Source: an uncultured Megasphaera sp.
Lineage (GTDB): Bacteria > Bacillota > Negativicutes > Veillonellales > Megasphaeraceae
Assembly: GCA_900540735.1 (NCBI GenBank)
Contig: UQHB01000001.1
Coordinates: 1-64,000 of the forward strand
Direction of reading: 5' to 3'
DNA length: 64,000 bases
Shown piece after piece: positions 54,680 to 63,981 of the stretch. The position numbers were made by a program, and so were the translations under genes. The notes below the pieces were generated by a model. That model made no database searches. It was not told the origin of the DNA and worked only from the letters and a program-made list of their open reading frames with translations. How positions within the stretch are numbered: the first letter of the stretch is position 1; every line of letters begins with the position of its first letter.

Positions 54680-55120
54680 CTAAAACTCGATATCTAAGGT
54701 TTCATTGAGACTTTCCGCAATTGCTTCCATATCCGGCACAATCTTGGCGGCATAGGCTTCGTATGCGTCTTTATCCCATAATTCGATTTTATCGCCTGTA
54801 CCGAGTATCGTTACGTCTTTCGACAGCTTGGCATAGTCCCGCAGCGTAGCAGGAATCAAAATGCGCCCTTGTTTATCGAACTCCACTTCAGCAGCACTGC
54901 CAAAGAGAAAGCGTTTAAAGGCGCGGACATTTTCTTTCGATGCTTTTAATTTGTTCATGCTCTTTGCAATCGTCAGCCAAGCGTCCATAGTGTAGACAGA
55001 CAAACAGCCTTCGAGTCCTCGTGTGACCACGAACTGAGAGCCCAGTTCATCACGGAATTTAGCCGGTAAAATAAGCCGACCTTTCGCGTCGATAGAATGT
55101 GAATATTCTCCCATAAACAT
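54680..55120 (-). CDS. mraZ: Transcriptional regulator MraZ
   Basis: 146 residues with two SpoVT/AbrB-like repeats: FMGEYSHSIDAKGRLILPAK near residue 1 and AAEVEFDKQGRILIPATLRD near residue 75. MraZ binds tandem G-rich repeats in its own promoter and represses the dcw cluster. ATG 55120 has GAGGTGA 7 nt before. Confidence 0.96.
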   Translation of the reverse strand: MFMGEYSHSIDAKGRLILPAKFRDELGSQFVVTRGLEGCLSVYTMDAWLTIAKSMNKLKASKENVRAFKRFLFGSAAEVEFDKQGRILIPATLRDYAKLSKDVTILGTGDKIELWDKDAYEAYAAKIVPDMEAIAESLNETLDIEF

Positions 55121-55142
55121 GTGGCTGTCACCTCTCTTCACT

Positions 55143-55181
55143 ATTCACCACATTTTACCATATTTCCACACTTTATGACAA
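55143..55181 (-). promoter_or_regulatory. mraZ promoter overlapping candidate MraZ boxes
   Basis: TTGTCA (55181-55176), 18-nt spacer, TAAAAT (55157-55152). Through and past the spacer run three TGG elements, 9 and 11 bp apart (TGTGGAAATA, TATGGTAAAA, TGTGGTGAAT), resembling the spaced repeats MraZ binds. Confidence 0.6.
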
Positions 55182-55209
55182 CAAATATTGGTCACGAATC
55201 GCAAATAGC

Positions 55210-55240
55210 AAAAAAATCATCGCCCGAAGGCGATGATTTT
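55210..55240 (-). terminator. Terminator of gluQ (TTCG loop)
   Basis: AAATCATCGCC-TTCG-GGCGATGATTT and a T run on the minus strand, 15 nt after the stop. Confidence 0.92.
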
Positions 55241-55254
55241 CTGTATAGTTCTTA

Positions 55255-56211
55255 TTATTTTAGTTGAAACGAGCGAATTTCGTTGACCACATCAGCATGA
55301 ATGCAAATGTTCTGCTGACGCAGTGCTCCTAAGGCTGCATGCTGTACCAGTTCGTCTAAGGTATAGCAGCGTCTTTCCGGTACTAAACCACCCACATAGG
55401 CCAAGTATGAAAGGATAGCCTCGCGGGTGAGCCCTGCTTCGCGGAGCTGACGGATTTCAATACCGTGCTGCCGTTTCGATAAACGATGTCCTTCTGCATC
55501 CATGAGCATGGGCACGTGCGTATACTGCGGCACAGGATAGCCCAAAAAGCGAATGAGCCATTGCTGTTGTGCCGTCGAGGACAAGAGGTCACAGCCGCGC
55601 AAGATGTGGGTAATGCCCATCATACCGTCATCGACAGAAACGGCCAGTTGGTATGCATAAAGGCCGTCAGCCCGGCGGACAACGAAATCACCGCAATAGG
55701 TTGGCAAAAAGGCCTTTTGCAGGCCATACACGCCGTCTGTAAAGGTAATCGTCTCGGCCGGTACGTGCACGCGCCACGATGGGCGTTTCGTCTGGTTAGC
55801 CTGCTCGGCGTCGCTCAAGTGGTAGCAGTGCCCATCATAGACGATATGCTCCCCTTCGTGCGGTGCGCCAATGGCGGCGAGGCGCGCACGGGAACAATAG
55901 CACGGATAGAGTAAGCCTTGCTCCCGTAATGAAGCCAAGGCCTGCTCATACAAGTCATACCGCTGTTGCTGTACATAGAGACCAACAGGGCCGCCTACAT
56001 CTGGCCCTTCATCCCACGTCAGGCCCAGCCACGTTAAGTCTTCTAACAGGCCTTGCACGAAGACGGGCTTCGACCGTTGTTCATCAATATCTTCGATGCG
56101 CAACACCAACGTTCCCTGGGCCTGCCGCACTTGGAGCCACACGAGTAAGGCTGTCCAAGCATTGCCAAGATGCATATACCCTGTCGGGCTCGGCGCAAAT
56201 CGTCCGCGCAT
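55255..56211 (-). CDS. gluQ: Glutamyl-Q tRNA(Asp) synthetase
   Basis: 318 residues, a GluRS catalytic core without anticodon-binding domain. Class I motif HLGN at 14-17, KMSKS-like RLSKRQ near residue 244, and the zinc site YPCYCSRAR with YDGHC. It attaches Glu to the queuosine base of tRNA(Asp). The length and zinc site separate it from GluRS. Stands 9 nt after the M16 peptidase gene. Confidence 0.95.
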   Translation of the reverse strand: MRGRFAPSPTGYMHLGNAWTALLVWLQVRQAQGTLVLRIEDIDEQRSKPVFVQGLLEDLTWLGLTWDEGPDVGGPVGLYVQQQRYDLYEQALASLREQGLLYPCYCSRARLAAIGAPHEGEHIVYDGHCYHLSDAEQANQTKRPSWRVHVPAETITFTDGVYGLQKAFLPTYCGDFVVRRADGLYAYQLAVSVDDGMMGITHILRGCDLLSSTAQQQWLIRFLGYPVPQYTHVPMLMDAEGHRLSKRQHGIEIRQLREAGLTREAILSYLAYVGGLVPERRCYTLDELVQHAALGALRQQNICIHADVVNEIRSFQLK

Positions 56212-56220
56212 ACGAGCCTC

Positions 56221-59142
56221 CTAGTGCTGTAACGAAATGATATTGGAGAATATCTTGCCGTCGTCACGGATTTTTGCTTCACTGCCTATGACGCAGAGAT
56301 TATTATCATCCATAAGGGCGCGAACCATCTGAGCCAGTGCGCGAATATCGGCAGCTGTCGTCTGCAAGAGCTGGTTACGCCGCTGCTGCAAGACATCGAT
56401 AGACGAATTAGCAAAATAGCGGCTCAACGCTCTATCACCACGCATAGACGGCGTTAAAGGTACATCAATACGGCTCAACGTACCGATGACGTACTTCGTC
56501 ATTTCCCGGTCAGACACGTCAAATGTTTCTAAGTAGTCTGCTAAATCATTATAGGCATCGACCGTAGACTGCAAGTTCGGGTCCCGATAAGAGCAGAAGA
56601 CTGTATCGCCGTTCGCAGCAAATTTAGCAAAGGCCCCATAGGCCCCACCTTGGACACGGACTTTCGTCCACAAGTAGCCATACTGTAAAATCGTTTCTAA
56701 GACGGATAAAGCTCCAGTATATTCATAGCCATGATCTACGAAGTTGCCGCCTTTAGCGACGTACTGTACTTTACCGCTCGTCATGATGCCTTCATTTTTC
56801 TTACGCAGTGCGAACTGGCAACGCCGATTCGTTTTCTCGCCTTTCTTCATGTCGTCTGTCCATTTTGGCAAGGCCGAGAGAACTGCTTTTTTATCGTCGT
56901 CACTGCCTGTAATCCCTAAGGTAAAGGCCTTTTTCGTAAAAATACGTTTCGCGATTGTCTTCAACCGTTTCGCAATGACTTCTGGGTCCTTGCGGATAAC
57001 AGCGGCAAGATTACTAATAAATTCATAGTACGACAATTCACCGGCATCGAGGAAGGCTTCAATAGGCGACTGGTACGACAAGACGCGATGCATAGTCAAG
57101 AGATGGGCCCGCGTAAAGACATCCATATCCCATTTGGCTTTCGTTTCTTCAATGAGTTCGATTAAGCGCGTATGGTTCGTAAATTTCGTATGGAGCGTAA
57201 TATCTGCTAAGAGTTTTACTAAGTGTGGTACGTTTTGGTTCAACGCCTTGGCTTTCACACGGAAGAGGGGCAAGTAATTGCCCGGTTCGCCACGCCGTTC
57301 ACTAGCAACGACCGTAAAGTCCATACCGCCTGTATATAAGTCAGTCAAGTTGGCTAAGTCTTGGTACGTATGATGTTTCGTATCCATATCGCCTAAAATA
57401 TCACTCAGCAAATACACATACGAAATGTCATCAGCAGCCATGCCGTGGAGGTCAAAGTTTGCACTCAAATAAGTAATGCCATTCGTAAAGGTCGGCACAT
57501 GGCAAATATGAATGCCAGCTGCGTCTTCTTGGTTCATGTCAATGATTTCAATATTTTTTTCTAAATCTTCCCGGCCTAAGACAGGAATGGTCTGCAATGC
57601 TTCTGGCGAATCAGGCGTAGCCTGTCGTTTCTGGAGGGCCGCTGTGGCTTTGACGATATCGTCAATTTCTTCTTTGGACAAAGTCGCTTTATAAGCTGCT
57701 AATTTGTCTGCTAAGGCTTTGTCGTGTTTTTCTGTAAGGCCTGGTTCCGGCAAGAGCGAAACGAGAGCGTAGTAGTCGTTATCTAAGATATATTTCTGAA
57801 TAATATCTTCGTAATACGACGTATCTAAGCCTTTACGCAGCGTTTTTAAGGCATCTTCATACTGGAGCGACGCCAACGGATCTTGGTCATAGAGCCATGT
57901 ATCCATGCAGCGAATGCCGTAAATAAGACCTTTAGGACGACCGACGAAGTCTGCTTCACGCAAGGTAAATTCAATGCGGTTCAACGCACCAGTGAGTAAC
58001 TTTTTGTCGATACCCTGTTTTACCATCTTGGCCAAGGTATTGCGCACAATCTTTAAAATTTCGTCACTCTTATCGGGGTCGGAACCGTTAATCGAAATAT
58101 TCCACATCGGCTGCAAAATGCCGTCTTGGAAGTCACCAGACACGTCTTTACCAATACCGGCATCGACGAGAGCCTTTTTCAACGGTGCTGCTGGCGATAC
58201 TAAGAGGACATACGTCAACACTTTAAAGGCCAAGCCCAGCGTCGGGTCTAAGGCATCATCAATGACGTAATTCAAGCTATATAAGGTCTTATGGTCTGTA
58301 CTTTCATCAGAGCCAACACCATACGGATAGGATGTAATAATACTACCTGTCGGTGCTTGACGGCCAATAGCCGAATCGATTGGTTCTGCTGTGAATTTGC
58401 TCAAGTATTCATCATTAATGAAGGCTAACGTGCTGTCAATATCCATATCGCCATAAAGGAAAATATAACTATTGGACGGATGGTAATATTTCTGGTGGAA
58501 CGCGACGAACGCCTCTTGAGTCAGTGTCGGAATATCATCTGGGTCACCGCCCGATTCAACGCCATACGTCGTGTCTGGGAAGAGATTTTCCATGACATGC
58601 CGTTCAAGCTGTGCATCAGGCGACGAAAAGACACCCTTCATTTCGTTGTAGACGACGCCGCGGTACGTCAAAGGGTCTTCTGCTTTATCGAGATGGTAAT
58701 GCCACCCTTCTTGCATGAGTACTTCTTTATCTTTGAGCATATTCGGGAAAAAGACCGCATCTAAATAGACGTCCATGAGATTTTTAAAATCTAAGGCATT
58801 CCGGCTCGCTACAGGATACATAGTCTTATCGGGGAACGTCATAGCATTTAAAAAGGTATTTAAAGACCCTTTGACGAGTTCGACGAACGGTTCTTTTAAA
58901 GGGAATTTCCGGGAACCGCAGAGCGTAGAATGTTCGCAAATATGAGGGACGCCCGTGCTGTCAGACGGAGTCGTTCGGAACGAAATAGAAAACACTTTGT
59001 TATCATCATCATTTTGGATATATAACAATTTTGCGCCAGACTGTTCGTGATGTATTTCATAAGCCTGACTATTTAATTCTTTGACATATACGGAGCGGTC
59101 TACATGGAATCCATATACAACCTGACCTTCTGTTAATTTCAT
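56221..59142 (-). CDS. M16C family metallopeptidase (presequence protease-like)
   Basis: 973 residues, the length of PreP-type M16C enzymes with two peptidase-like halves. The inverted zinc motif HICEH is at about residues 67-71 (GVPHICEHSTLCGSRKFPLKE, read without its last residue), with the distal Glu expected in the YNEMKGVFSSPD region. It cleaves unstructured peptides inside a closed chamber. No signal peptide, so cytoplasmic. Bacterial substrates are poorly known. Confidence 0.92.
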   Translation of the reverse strand: MKLTEGQVVYGFHVDRSVYVKELNSQAYEIHHEQSGAKLLYIQNDDDNKVFSISFRTTPSDSTGVPHICEHSTLCGSRKFPLKEPFVELVKGSLNTFLNAMTFPDKTMYPVASRNALDFKNLMDVYLDAVFFPNMLKDKEVLMQEGWHYHLDKAEDPLTYRGVVYNEMKGVFSSPDAQLERHVMENLFPDTTYGVESGGDPDDIPTLTQEAFVAFHQKYYHPSNSYIFLYGDMDIDSTLAFINDEYLSKFTAEPIDSAIGRQAPTGSIITSYPYGVGSDESTDHKTLYSLNYVIDDALDPTLGLAFKVLTYVLLVSPAAPLKKALVDAGIGKDVSGDFQDGILQPMWNISINGSDPDKSDEILKIVRNTLAKMVKQGIDKKLLTGALNRIEFTLREADFVGRPKGLIYGIRCMDTWLYDQDPLASLQYEDALKTLRKGLDTSYYEDIIQKYILDNDYYALVSLLPEPGLTEKHDKALADKLAAYKATLSKEEIDDIVKATAALQKRQATPDSPEALQTIPVLGREDLEKNIEIIDMNQEDAAGIHICHVPTFTNGITYLSANFDLHGMAADDISYVYLLSDILGDMDTKHHTYQDLANLTDLYTGGMDFTVVASERRGEPGNYLPLFRVKAKALNQNVPHLVKLLADITLHTKFTNHTRLIELIEETKAKWDMDVFTRAHLLTMHRVLSYQSPIEAFLDAGELSYYEFISNLAAVIRKDPEVIAKRLKTIAKRIFTKKAFTLGITGSDDDKKAVLSALPKWTDDMKKGEKTNRRCQFALRKKNEGIMTSGKVQYVAKGGNFVDHGYEYTGALSVLETILQYGYLWTKVRVQGGAYGAFAKFAANGDTVFCSYRDPNLQSTVDAYNDLADYLETFDVSDREMTKYVIGTLSRIDVPLTPSMRGDRALSRYFANSSIDVLQQRRNQLLQTTAADIRALAQMVRALMDDNNLCVIGSEAKIRDDGKIFSNIISLQH

Positions 59143-59163
59143 CTATATTCCTCTTTTCTCTAT

Positions 59164-59817
59164 CTATTTTACGCTCGGCAATAAAAGCTGCCGCAGTGCG
59201 TCTACAGTAGGTGCATAAAAATCAGGCGGAAAGGCCTTACGTTCCTCTTCATTACCATAGCCAAAGCCGACGGCAATGACGGGCACTCCTATTTCCCTAG
59301 CACCGATGACGTCAAATTTGCGGTCTCCTACCATGACGGCTTCGCCTGGATTATACGTACCGATTTGGCTTAAAATACGGCGCATAATATCAGCCTTTGT
59401 ATCCGTACCGCCTACAGCCGGTCCGGCAATAGCTTCGACATAAGGCGCAATGCCAAACTTTTCGCAAATGGCAATAGCATGGACTTGGGGCTTAGACGTA
59501 GCTACGAAAGAACGAATCCCAGCAGCTTGCATATCCCGCAAGAGCGGCACAATGCCGTCAAAGGCTCTATTTTCGAATTTACCAATGCTGTTGTATCGTT
59601 CCTGAAAATAAGCATATACTTGCTTTGCCTTTTCCGGACTAAAGCCATAAGTTTGTTCGAACGTCGTCAATAACGGTGGTCCAACGACAACATGCTGGTC
59701 CAACCGACCTTCTGTAGACTCTCCCATTTGAATGAGTCCATATTCGACAGACTTGATGATGCCTTCTTTTGAATCTGTTAAGGTCCCATCTAAGTCGAAT
59801 AAGACATATTTGTACAT
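59164..59817 (-). CDS. HAD-family phosphatase (phosphoglycolate phosphatase-like)
   Basis: 217 residues, HAD subfamily IA. Nucleophile motif FDLDGTLTDSKEGI (D8, D10), cap domain with VVGPPLLTTFEQTYG, motif II SFVATSKPQ, and motif III/IV MVGDRKFDVIGA. The cap and FGYGNEEE ending resemble the group annotated as 5'-nucleotidases or Gph in Firmicutes; substrate uncertain. 21 nt before the M16 gene in transcription order. Confidence 0.88.
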   Translation of the reverse strand: MYKYVLFDLDGTLTDSKEGIIKSVEYGLIQMGESTEGRLDQHVVVGPPLLTTFEQTYGFSPEKAKQVYAYFQERYNSIGKFENRAFDGIVPLLRDMQAAGIRSFVATSKPQVHAIAICEKFGIAPYVEAIAGPAVGGTDTKADIMRRILSQIGTYNPGEAVMVGDRKFDVIGAREIGVPVIAVGFGYGNEEERKAFPPDFYAPTVDALRQLLLPSVK

Positions 59818-59906
59818 ATCCTTCCTCCTCTATAGGCTGTCAGAATTACAATACTAATCATATCATGTTTACCCGTCATGGGCTAGAGAGAAATGAGAAG
59901 TCATAT

Positions 59907-59945
59907 AAAAAAGGCCTGCTCCCATCCTTTGGAAACAGACCTTTT
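59907..59945 (-). terminator. Terminator of the DUF362 gene
   Basis: AAAAGGTCTGTTTCC/GGGAGCAGGCCTTTT with wobble pairs and a T run on the minus strand. Confidence 0.8.
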
Positions 59946-59962
59946 CGTTAGGTAATAACAAT

Positions 59963-61087
59963 TTATTTTATGGTAATCAATTCATACTGACGCGTACCTA
60001 AGCCAATTTTTTCGCTGTGTACGAGCGTTGCTTCCCAGTTAACACGGGGATTGCTATCCAAGAAATTATCATGATGGTGGTGCCAGTCAGGTTTGGCCAA
60101 ATTATCCGACAACTGGCTGTTAGCCATCGGTTTGGCCTTAAGACAGGCATCGACACAAGCTTGGTCCAAGGCAACAGGGTCAAAGGACGCAAACATACCA
60201 ATATTTGGCAAAATAGGCACGTCATTTTCACCATGACAGTCGCAGTTCGGCGAAATATCCATGACTAAATTGATGTGGAAACAAGGGCGGTCTTCACAAA
60301 CAGCTTGAGCATATTCAGCCATTTTGTAATCTAAGAGTTCGCTTGCATCCCACTGTACTGTACGGATAGCATCGAAGGCGCAAGCACCAATGCAGCGGCC
60401 GCAGCCTTTACACAAATCTTCGTGAATATGTGCTTTCCCATCTTCATAGGTAATAGCATCAGAGCCGCATTCCTTTGCACAGCGATGACAGTCACGACAC
60501 TTCGATTCATCGACGACAGGTTTGCTAGACGAATGCTGTTCCATTTTGCCTGCACGGCTGCCGCAGCCCATGCCGATATTCTTAATGGCACCGCCAAAGC
60601 CCGTCATTTCATGGCCTTTAAAATGGGCTAAACTAATGAATACGTCTGCATCCATGACGGCGCGGCCAATCTTCGCATTCTGGACGTATTCGCCATTTTT
60701 AACAGGCACTTCTACTTCATCAGTGCCACGCAAGCCATCGCCAATAATAATCTGACAGCCCGTCGTAATCGTGTTGTAGCCGTTGAGGTTAGCGCAATCC
60801 ATGTGTTCCAGCGCATGCTTACGGCTGCCCGGATAGAGCGTATTACAGTCCGTCAAGAAGGGATTTCCGCCTAATTCTTTGACCAAGTCGGCTACGGCTT
60901 TAACATACTGCGGACGAATCGATGCGAGACAGCCTAATTCACCAAAATGCATCTTAATCGCTACGAATTTGCCATCGAAGTCGATGTTTTCAATACCTGC
61001 ACGTCTGCAGAGACGCTGTAACTTTCTGAGGTTATTCGTACCGACTTTGCAACGAAAATCGGTAAAATATACTTTTGCTTTTTCCAT
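59963..61087 (-). CDS. DUF362 domain protein with two 4Fe-4S clusters
   Basis: 374 residues. The N-terminal DUF362 domain (VAIKMHFGELGCLASIRP, DADVFISLAHFKGHEMTG) carries between its halves a bacterial ferredoxin insert with two CxxCxxCxxxC motifs: CRDCHRCAKECG and CKGCGRCIGACA. Redox function is likely, but the reaction is unknown. Monocistronic, with promoter and terminator. Confidence 0.9.
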   Translation of the reverse strand: MEKAKVYFTDFRCKVGTNNLRKLQRLCRRAGIENIDFDGKFVAIKMHFGELGCLASIRPQYVKAVADLVKELGGNPFLTDCNTLYPGSRKHALEHMDCANLNGYNTITTGCQIIIGDGLRGTDEVEVPVKNGEYVQNAKIGRAVMDADVFISLAHFKGHEMTGFGGAIKNIGMGCGSRAGKMEQHSSSKPVVDESKCRDCHRCAKECGSDAITYEDGKAHIHEDLCKGCGRCIGACAFDAIRTVQWDASELLDYKMAEYAQAVCEDRPCFHINLVMDISPNCDCHGENDVPILPNIGMFASFDPVALDQACVDACLKAKPMANSQLSDNLAKPDWHHHHDNFLDSNPRVNWEATLVHSEKIGLGTRQYELITIK

Positions 61088-61126
61088 GTCTATGCCTCCC
61101 TAGGGGATAAAAATATAAACACTAGT

Positions 61127-61157
61127 ATTGTAGCACATAGAGTGCGCTCAAAGTCAA
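61127..61157 (-). promoter_or_regulatory. Promoter of the DUF362 gene
   Basis: TTGACT (61157-61152), 19-nt spacer, extended -10 TGCTACAAT (TACAAT 61132-61127). Confidence 0.5.
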
Positions 61158-61164
61158 GGTATAA

Positions 61165-61201
61165 CAAAAAGCACTCCATGTATTAGAACATGAAGTGCTC
61201 T
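61165..61201 (-). terminator. Terminator of ribF
   Basis: AGCACTTCATGT/ACATGGAGTGCT followed by TTTTTG on the minus strand, 8 nt after the stop. Confidence 0.9.
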
Positions 61202-61209
61202 GCATATAC

Positions 61210-62148
61210 TTATTGTATAGGATGTTCTTTGAAATAAGCACGCACAAAAGCTTCATCGCCGTGCATAGTTTCAATCAATTCATCTACAGTGGCAAAGGTT
61301 TCTTCCCGCCGAATTTGTTTCAAAAACTGGAGGGTCAAGGTCTTGCCATAAATATCGCCATGCCAATCGAGGATATTCGTTTCAATCCGGCTGTATTGAT
61401 TCGTAAAGGTCGGATTATCGCCAATATTGGTCATGGCCATATGGGTCTCATCGTCCCATGCAGCAATAGTCACATACACACCATCCGGCGGCAAAGCCAT
61501 ATCATGCGGAATGAGCATATTCGCTGTCGGAAAGCCAATAGTCCGCCCTCTTCTATCGCCAGTGACGACTTCACCGACTAAGGTAAAGGGCCGACCCAAG
61601 AGGGACGTAGTCGTTTCCATATGCCCCATATGCACAAGGCGGCGAATGACCGTACTGCTAATGGGTGTTGCCCGTCCAGGCCGTTCTAAAAGGGTCAGCG
61701 CAAAGACCGGAATGTTCCGTCCAGCCATGTAGGCTTTCAGCGTATCTGTGTTCCCTGCCGCTTTGGCACCGTACGTAAAGTTCGAGCCGACGACAATCGC
61801 TGATGGCTGAATGTAAGTAACTAATTGTTCACAAAAGCTATCTGGCGATTCTGCCAACAGTTCTTTCGACATTTGGAGAATGACTAACCCATCGATACCG
61901 ACGTGTTTGATGTATTCGATTTTTTGCGCCACTGTGGCGAGACGAACAGGTTCTTTGTCTGGGCAAAGAACGGAAAAGGGATGGGCTGAAAAAGTAACGA
62001 CAACCGCTTTTTGATGCCGTTTTTTAGCTTCTGCCATAGCCGTGCGCATGACTTTCTGGTGCCCTAAGTGGACACCATCGAAAGTTCCTAAGGCGACGAC
62101 AGCCCCTTCCATACCCGTTACGTCTTGAAAGGAATGGAATACTTCCAT
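61210..62148 (-). CDS. ribF: Bifunctional riboflavin kinase / FAD synthetase
   Basis: 312 residues. N-terminal FAD synthetase with ALGTFDGVHLGHQKV (HxGH); SSTVIRRLVHMG closes it. C-terminal flavokinase has GDRRGRTIGFPTANM. It makes FMN and FAD from riboflavin. ATG 62148 has GAGG 8 nt before. Downstream of truB, with an 10-nt gap. Confidence 0.96.
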   Translation of the reverse strand: MEVFHSFQDVTGMEGAVVALGTFDGVHLGHQKVMRTAMAEAKKRHQKAVVVTFSAHPFSVLCPDKEPVRLATVAQKIEYIKHVGIDGLVILQMSKELLAESPDSFCEQLVTYIQPSAIVVGSNFTYGAKAAGNTDTLKAYMAGRNIPVFALTLLERPGRATPISSTVIRRLVHMGHMETTTSLLGRPFTLVGEVVTGDRRGRTIGFPTANMLIPHDMALPPDGVYVTIAAWDDETHMAMTNIGDNPTFTNQYSRIETNILDWHGDIYGKTLTLQFLKQIRREETFATVDELIETMHGDEAFVRAYFKEHPIQ

Positions 62149-62158
62149 AATAGTTACC

Positions 62159-63040
62159 TCATAATGCATCAGCAAACATCTTATGGGGATGAATGACGTG
62201 ATGTTCTTGATCAAATCGGGCTAAGCCCGCTAATTTCTGTTCTTGCGTATAAATCCGCACGAGTGCCCCATCAGCTAAGTGCTTACCAGCAAAGGGAACG
62301 GCTCTCCCTTGCAGTAAAAAGGCACATTGCTTGTCACTGCACGTCGTTTTCGGTAATTCATGGATGGCCATATCGGCACGCAAGACGTACGCTTCTGGAT
62401 GTTCTTCCAGTTCTTCTAAGGTCACAGCCTGGTCAATATCAAAGAGGCCTGCTTTGACACGCACTAAATAGGTCATGCATGCATACGTCCCTAAGGCTTC
62501 GCCAATATCACGAATGAGGGAACGAATATAGGTCCCTTTAGAACAAGTCACGGAGATAACGCCTCGTTTGCCATCGAAGGCAAGGAGTTCTAATTCGTGA
62601 ATAGTTACAGCCCGTTTCGGCAACGTAAAGTCTGCATGCTGGCGCGCTAATTTATAGGCTTTTACACCATTGACGTTAATAGCCGAATACCGCGATGGCT
62701 CTTGTTCAATGTCACCGCGAAAGGAAGCCAGTACGGCCTCTAGTTGGGCTGTAGTCAAAGTTGGTACTGGTGCAGTCTCTACGACATTACCTGTACTATC
62801 TTCTGTATCTGTCGTAAAGCCTAAGGCAAATTCAGCATGATAGGTCTTCACACTGCTATCACCGTATTCAATGAGCCGTGTAGCCTGTCCTAAATAGGTC
62901 GGCAGCACACCAGCCGCCAAAGGGTCTAAGGTCCCGGCATGGCCGATTTTTTTCATGTTAAATATACGGCGGAGCTGGCTAATGACGTCGTGACTAGACA
63001 TGCCTGTTGGTTTTAAGACATTGACAATACCGTGTATCAT
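62159..63040 (-). CDS. truB: tRNA pseudouridine(55) synthase
   Basis: 293 residues. Catalytic Asp in HAGTLDPLAAGVLP (residues 35-48), SSHDVISQLRRIF near the start, and KGTYIRSLIRDIGEALG. It isomerises U55 in tRNA. ATG overlaps the nrnA stop by 4 nt. Confidence 0.97.
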   Translation of the reverse strand: MIHGIVNVLKPTGMSSHDVISQLRRIFNMKKIGHAGTLDPLAAGVLPTYLGQATRLIEYGDSSVKTYHAEFALGFTTDTEDSTGNVVETAPVPTLTTAQLEAVLASFRGDIEQEPSRYSAINVNGVKAYKLARQHADFTLPKRAVTIHELELLAFDGKRGVISVTCSKGTYIRSLIRDIGEALGTYACMTYLVRVKAGLFDIDQAVTLEELEEHPEAYVLRADMAIHELPKTTCSDKQCAFLLQGRAVPFAGKHLADGALVRIYTQEQKLAGLARFDQEHHVIHPHKMFADAL

Positions 63041-63981
63041 AAGGCTTTTTCCACTTCTGCTAAGACCGCTGCTTTCGCCTGCTCTAAAGGCAAGTGAATC
63101 GTACAGCCTGCAGCACGGATATGACCGCCACCGCCAAAGACAGCCGCTACAGCATTGACATCGACCGTTTTCGAACGGAAGCTCACTCTTGTTTCGCCTT
63201 CGTTGATATATTTCACCGTAAAGGCTACTTCGACACCTTTTATATTACGAGCATAATCGATGTACATGCCTGTATGTTCGCCAGTGAGCTCTAAAATAAC
63301 CGGGGTATACGAAATAGAAGACACTTTGCCATCGGCAAAAAGTTCAATGTGCTTTAAGATCTCTGACAAGGCTTTCAATTTATCGAGAGACCGTGCGTCC
63401 AGGTGTTCTGAAATGACATTGGGCTGTGCGCCAGCATCGACTAAGCTAGCCGCCATGCGGAGCGTGTGACCTTTTGTATTGCTAAACTTAAAAAAGCCGC
63501 AATCTGTAGCAATCCCCATATACAAAGGGTTCGCCATGACCGATGTCACTTCCACTTGCCACGTGTGGAACAAATCCGTTAAGATTTCACATGTCGCTGC
63601 CTGGTCTGGCAAAACGTATTCCCAATCGGCAAAGTGCTCGTTCGAAATATGATGGTCAATGTTAAGCACTTTCCCGGCAATAAGGTCTGCTGCTTTGCCA
63701 ATCCGTGACGGACCAGTGCAATCGAGGACAATGGTCAGCCACGATGCATCGGTTTTGACGTCTTCAGGCTTTTTAATATCCAGCACGCCGTCTAAGAAGA
63801 AAAATTTGTCGTCTATATCGTCATCAATGACCATGACTGCATCTTTACCGACGTGTTTGAGCCACTGATACATGGCCACGACACTGCCAATAGCATCGCC
63901 GTCAGGGCTCACATGAGCCGTGACGACAATGTGTTCATACTGCGACAAGATATCATATATTTCAGGTGCACTAGCGTTCAT
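63037..63981 (-). CDS. nrnA: DHH-family phosphoesterase (NrnA-type nanoRNase / pAp phosphatase)
   Basis: 314 residues. DHH domain with SPDGDAIGS (metal Asp), VLDCTGPSRIG and NIDHHISNEHFAD; DHHA1 domain with GGGGHIRAAGC near the C-terminus. It degrades short RNAs and pAp. AAGGAAGG precedes ATG 63981. Gene order nrnA-truB-ribF is that of the Firmicute nusA-infB-rbfA operon, whose upstream part would be beyond 64 kb. Confidence 0.94.
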   Translation of the reverse strand: MNASAPEIYDILSQYEHIVVTAHVSPDGDAIGSVVAMYQWLKHVGKDAVMVIDDDIDDKFFFLDGVLDIKKPEDVKTDASWLTIVLDCTGPSRIGKAADLIAGKVLNIDHHISNEHFADWEYVLPDQAATCEILTDLFHTWQVEVTSVMANPLYMGIATDCGFFKFSNTKGHTLRMAASLVDAGAQPNVISEHLDARSLDKLKALSEILKHIELFADGKVSSISYTPVILELTGEHTGMYIDYARNIKGVEVAFTVKYINEGETRVSFRSKTVDVNAVAAVFGGGGHIRAAGCTIHLPLEQAKAAVLAEVEKAL

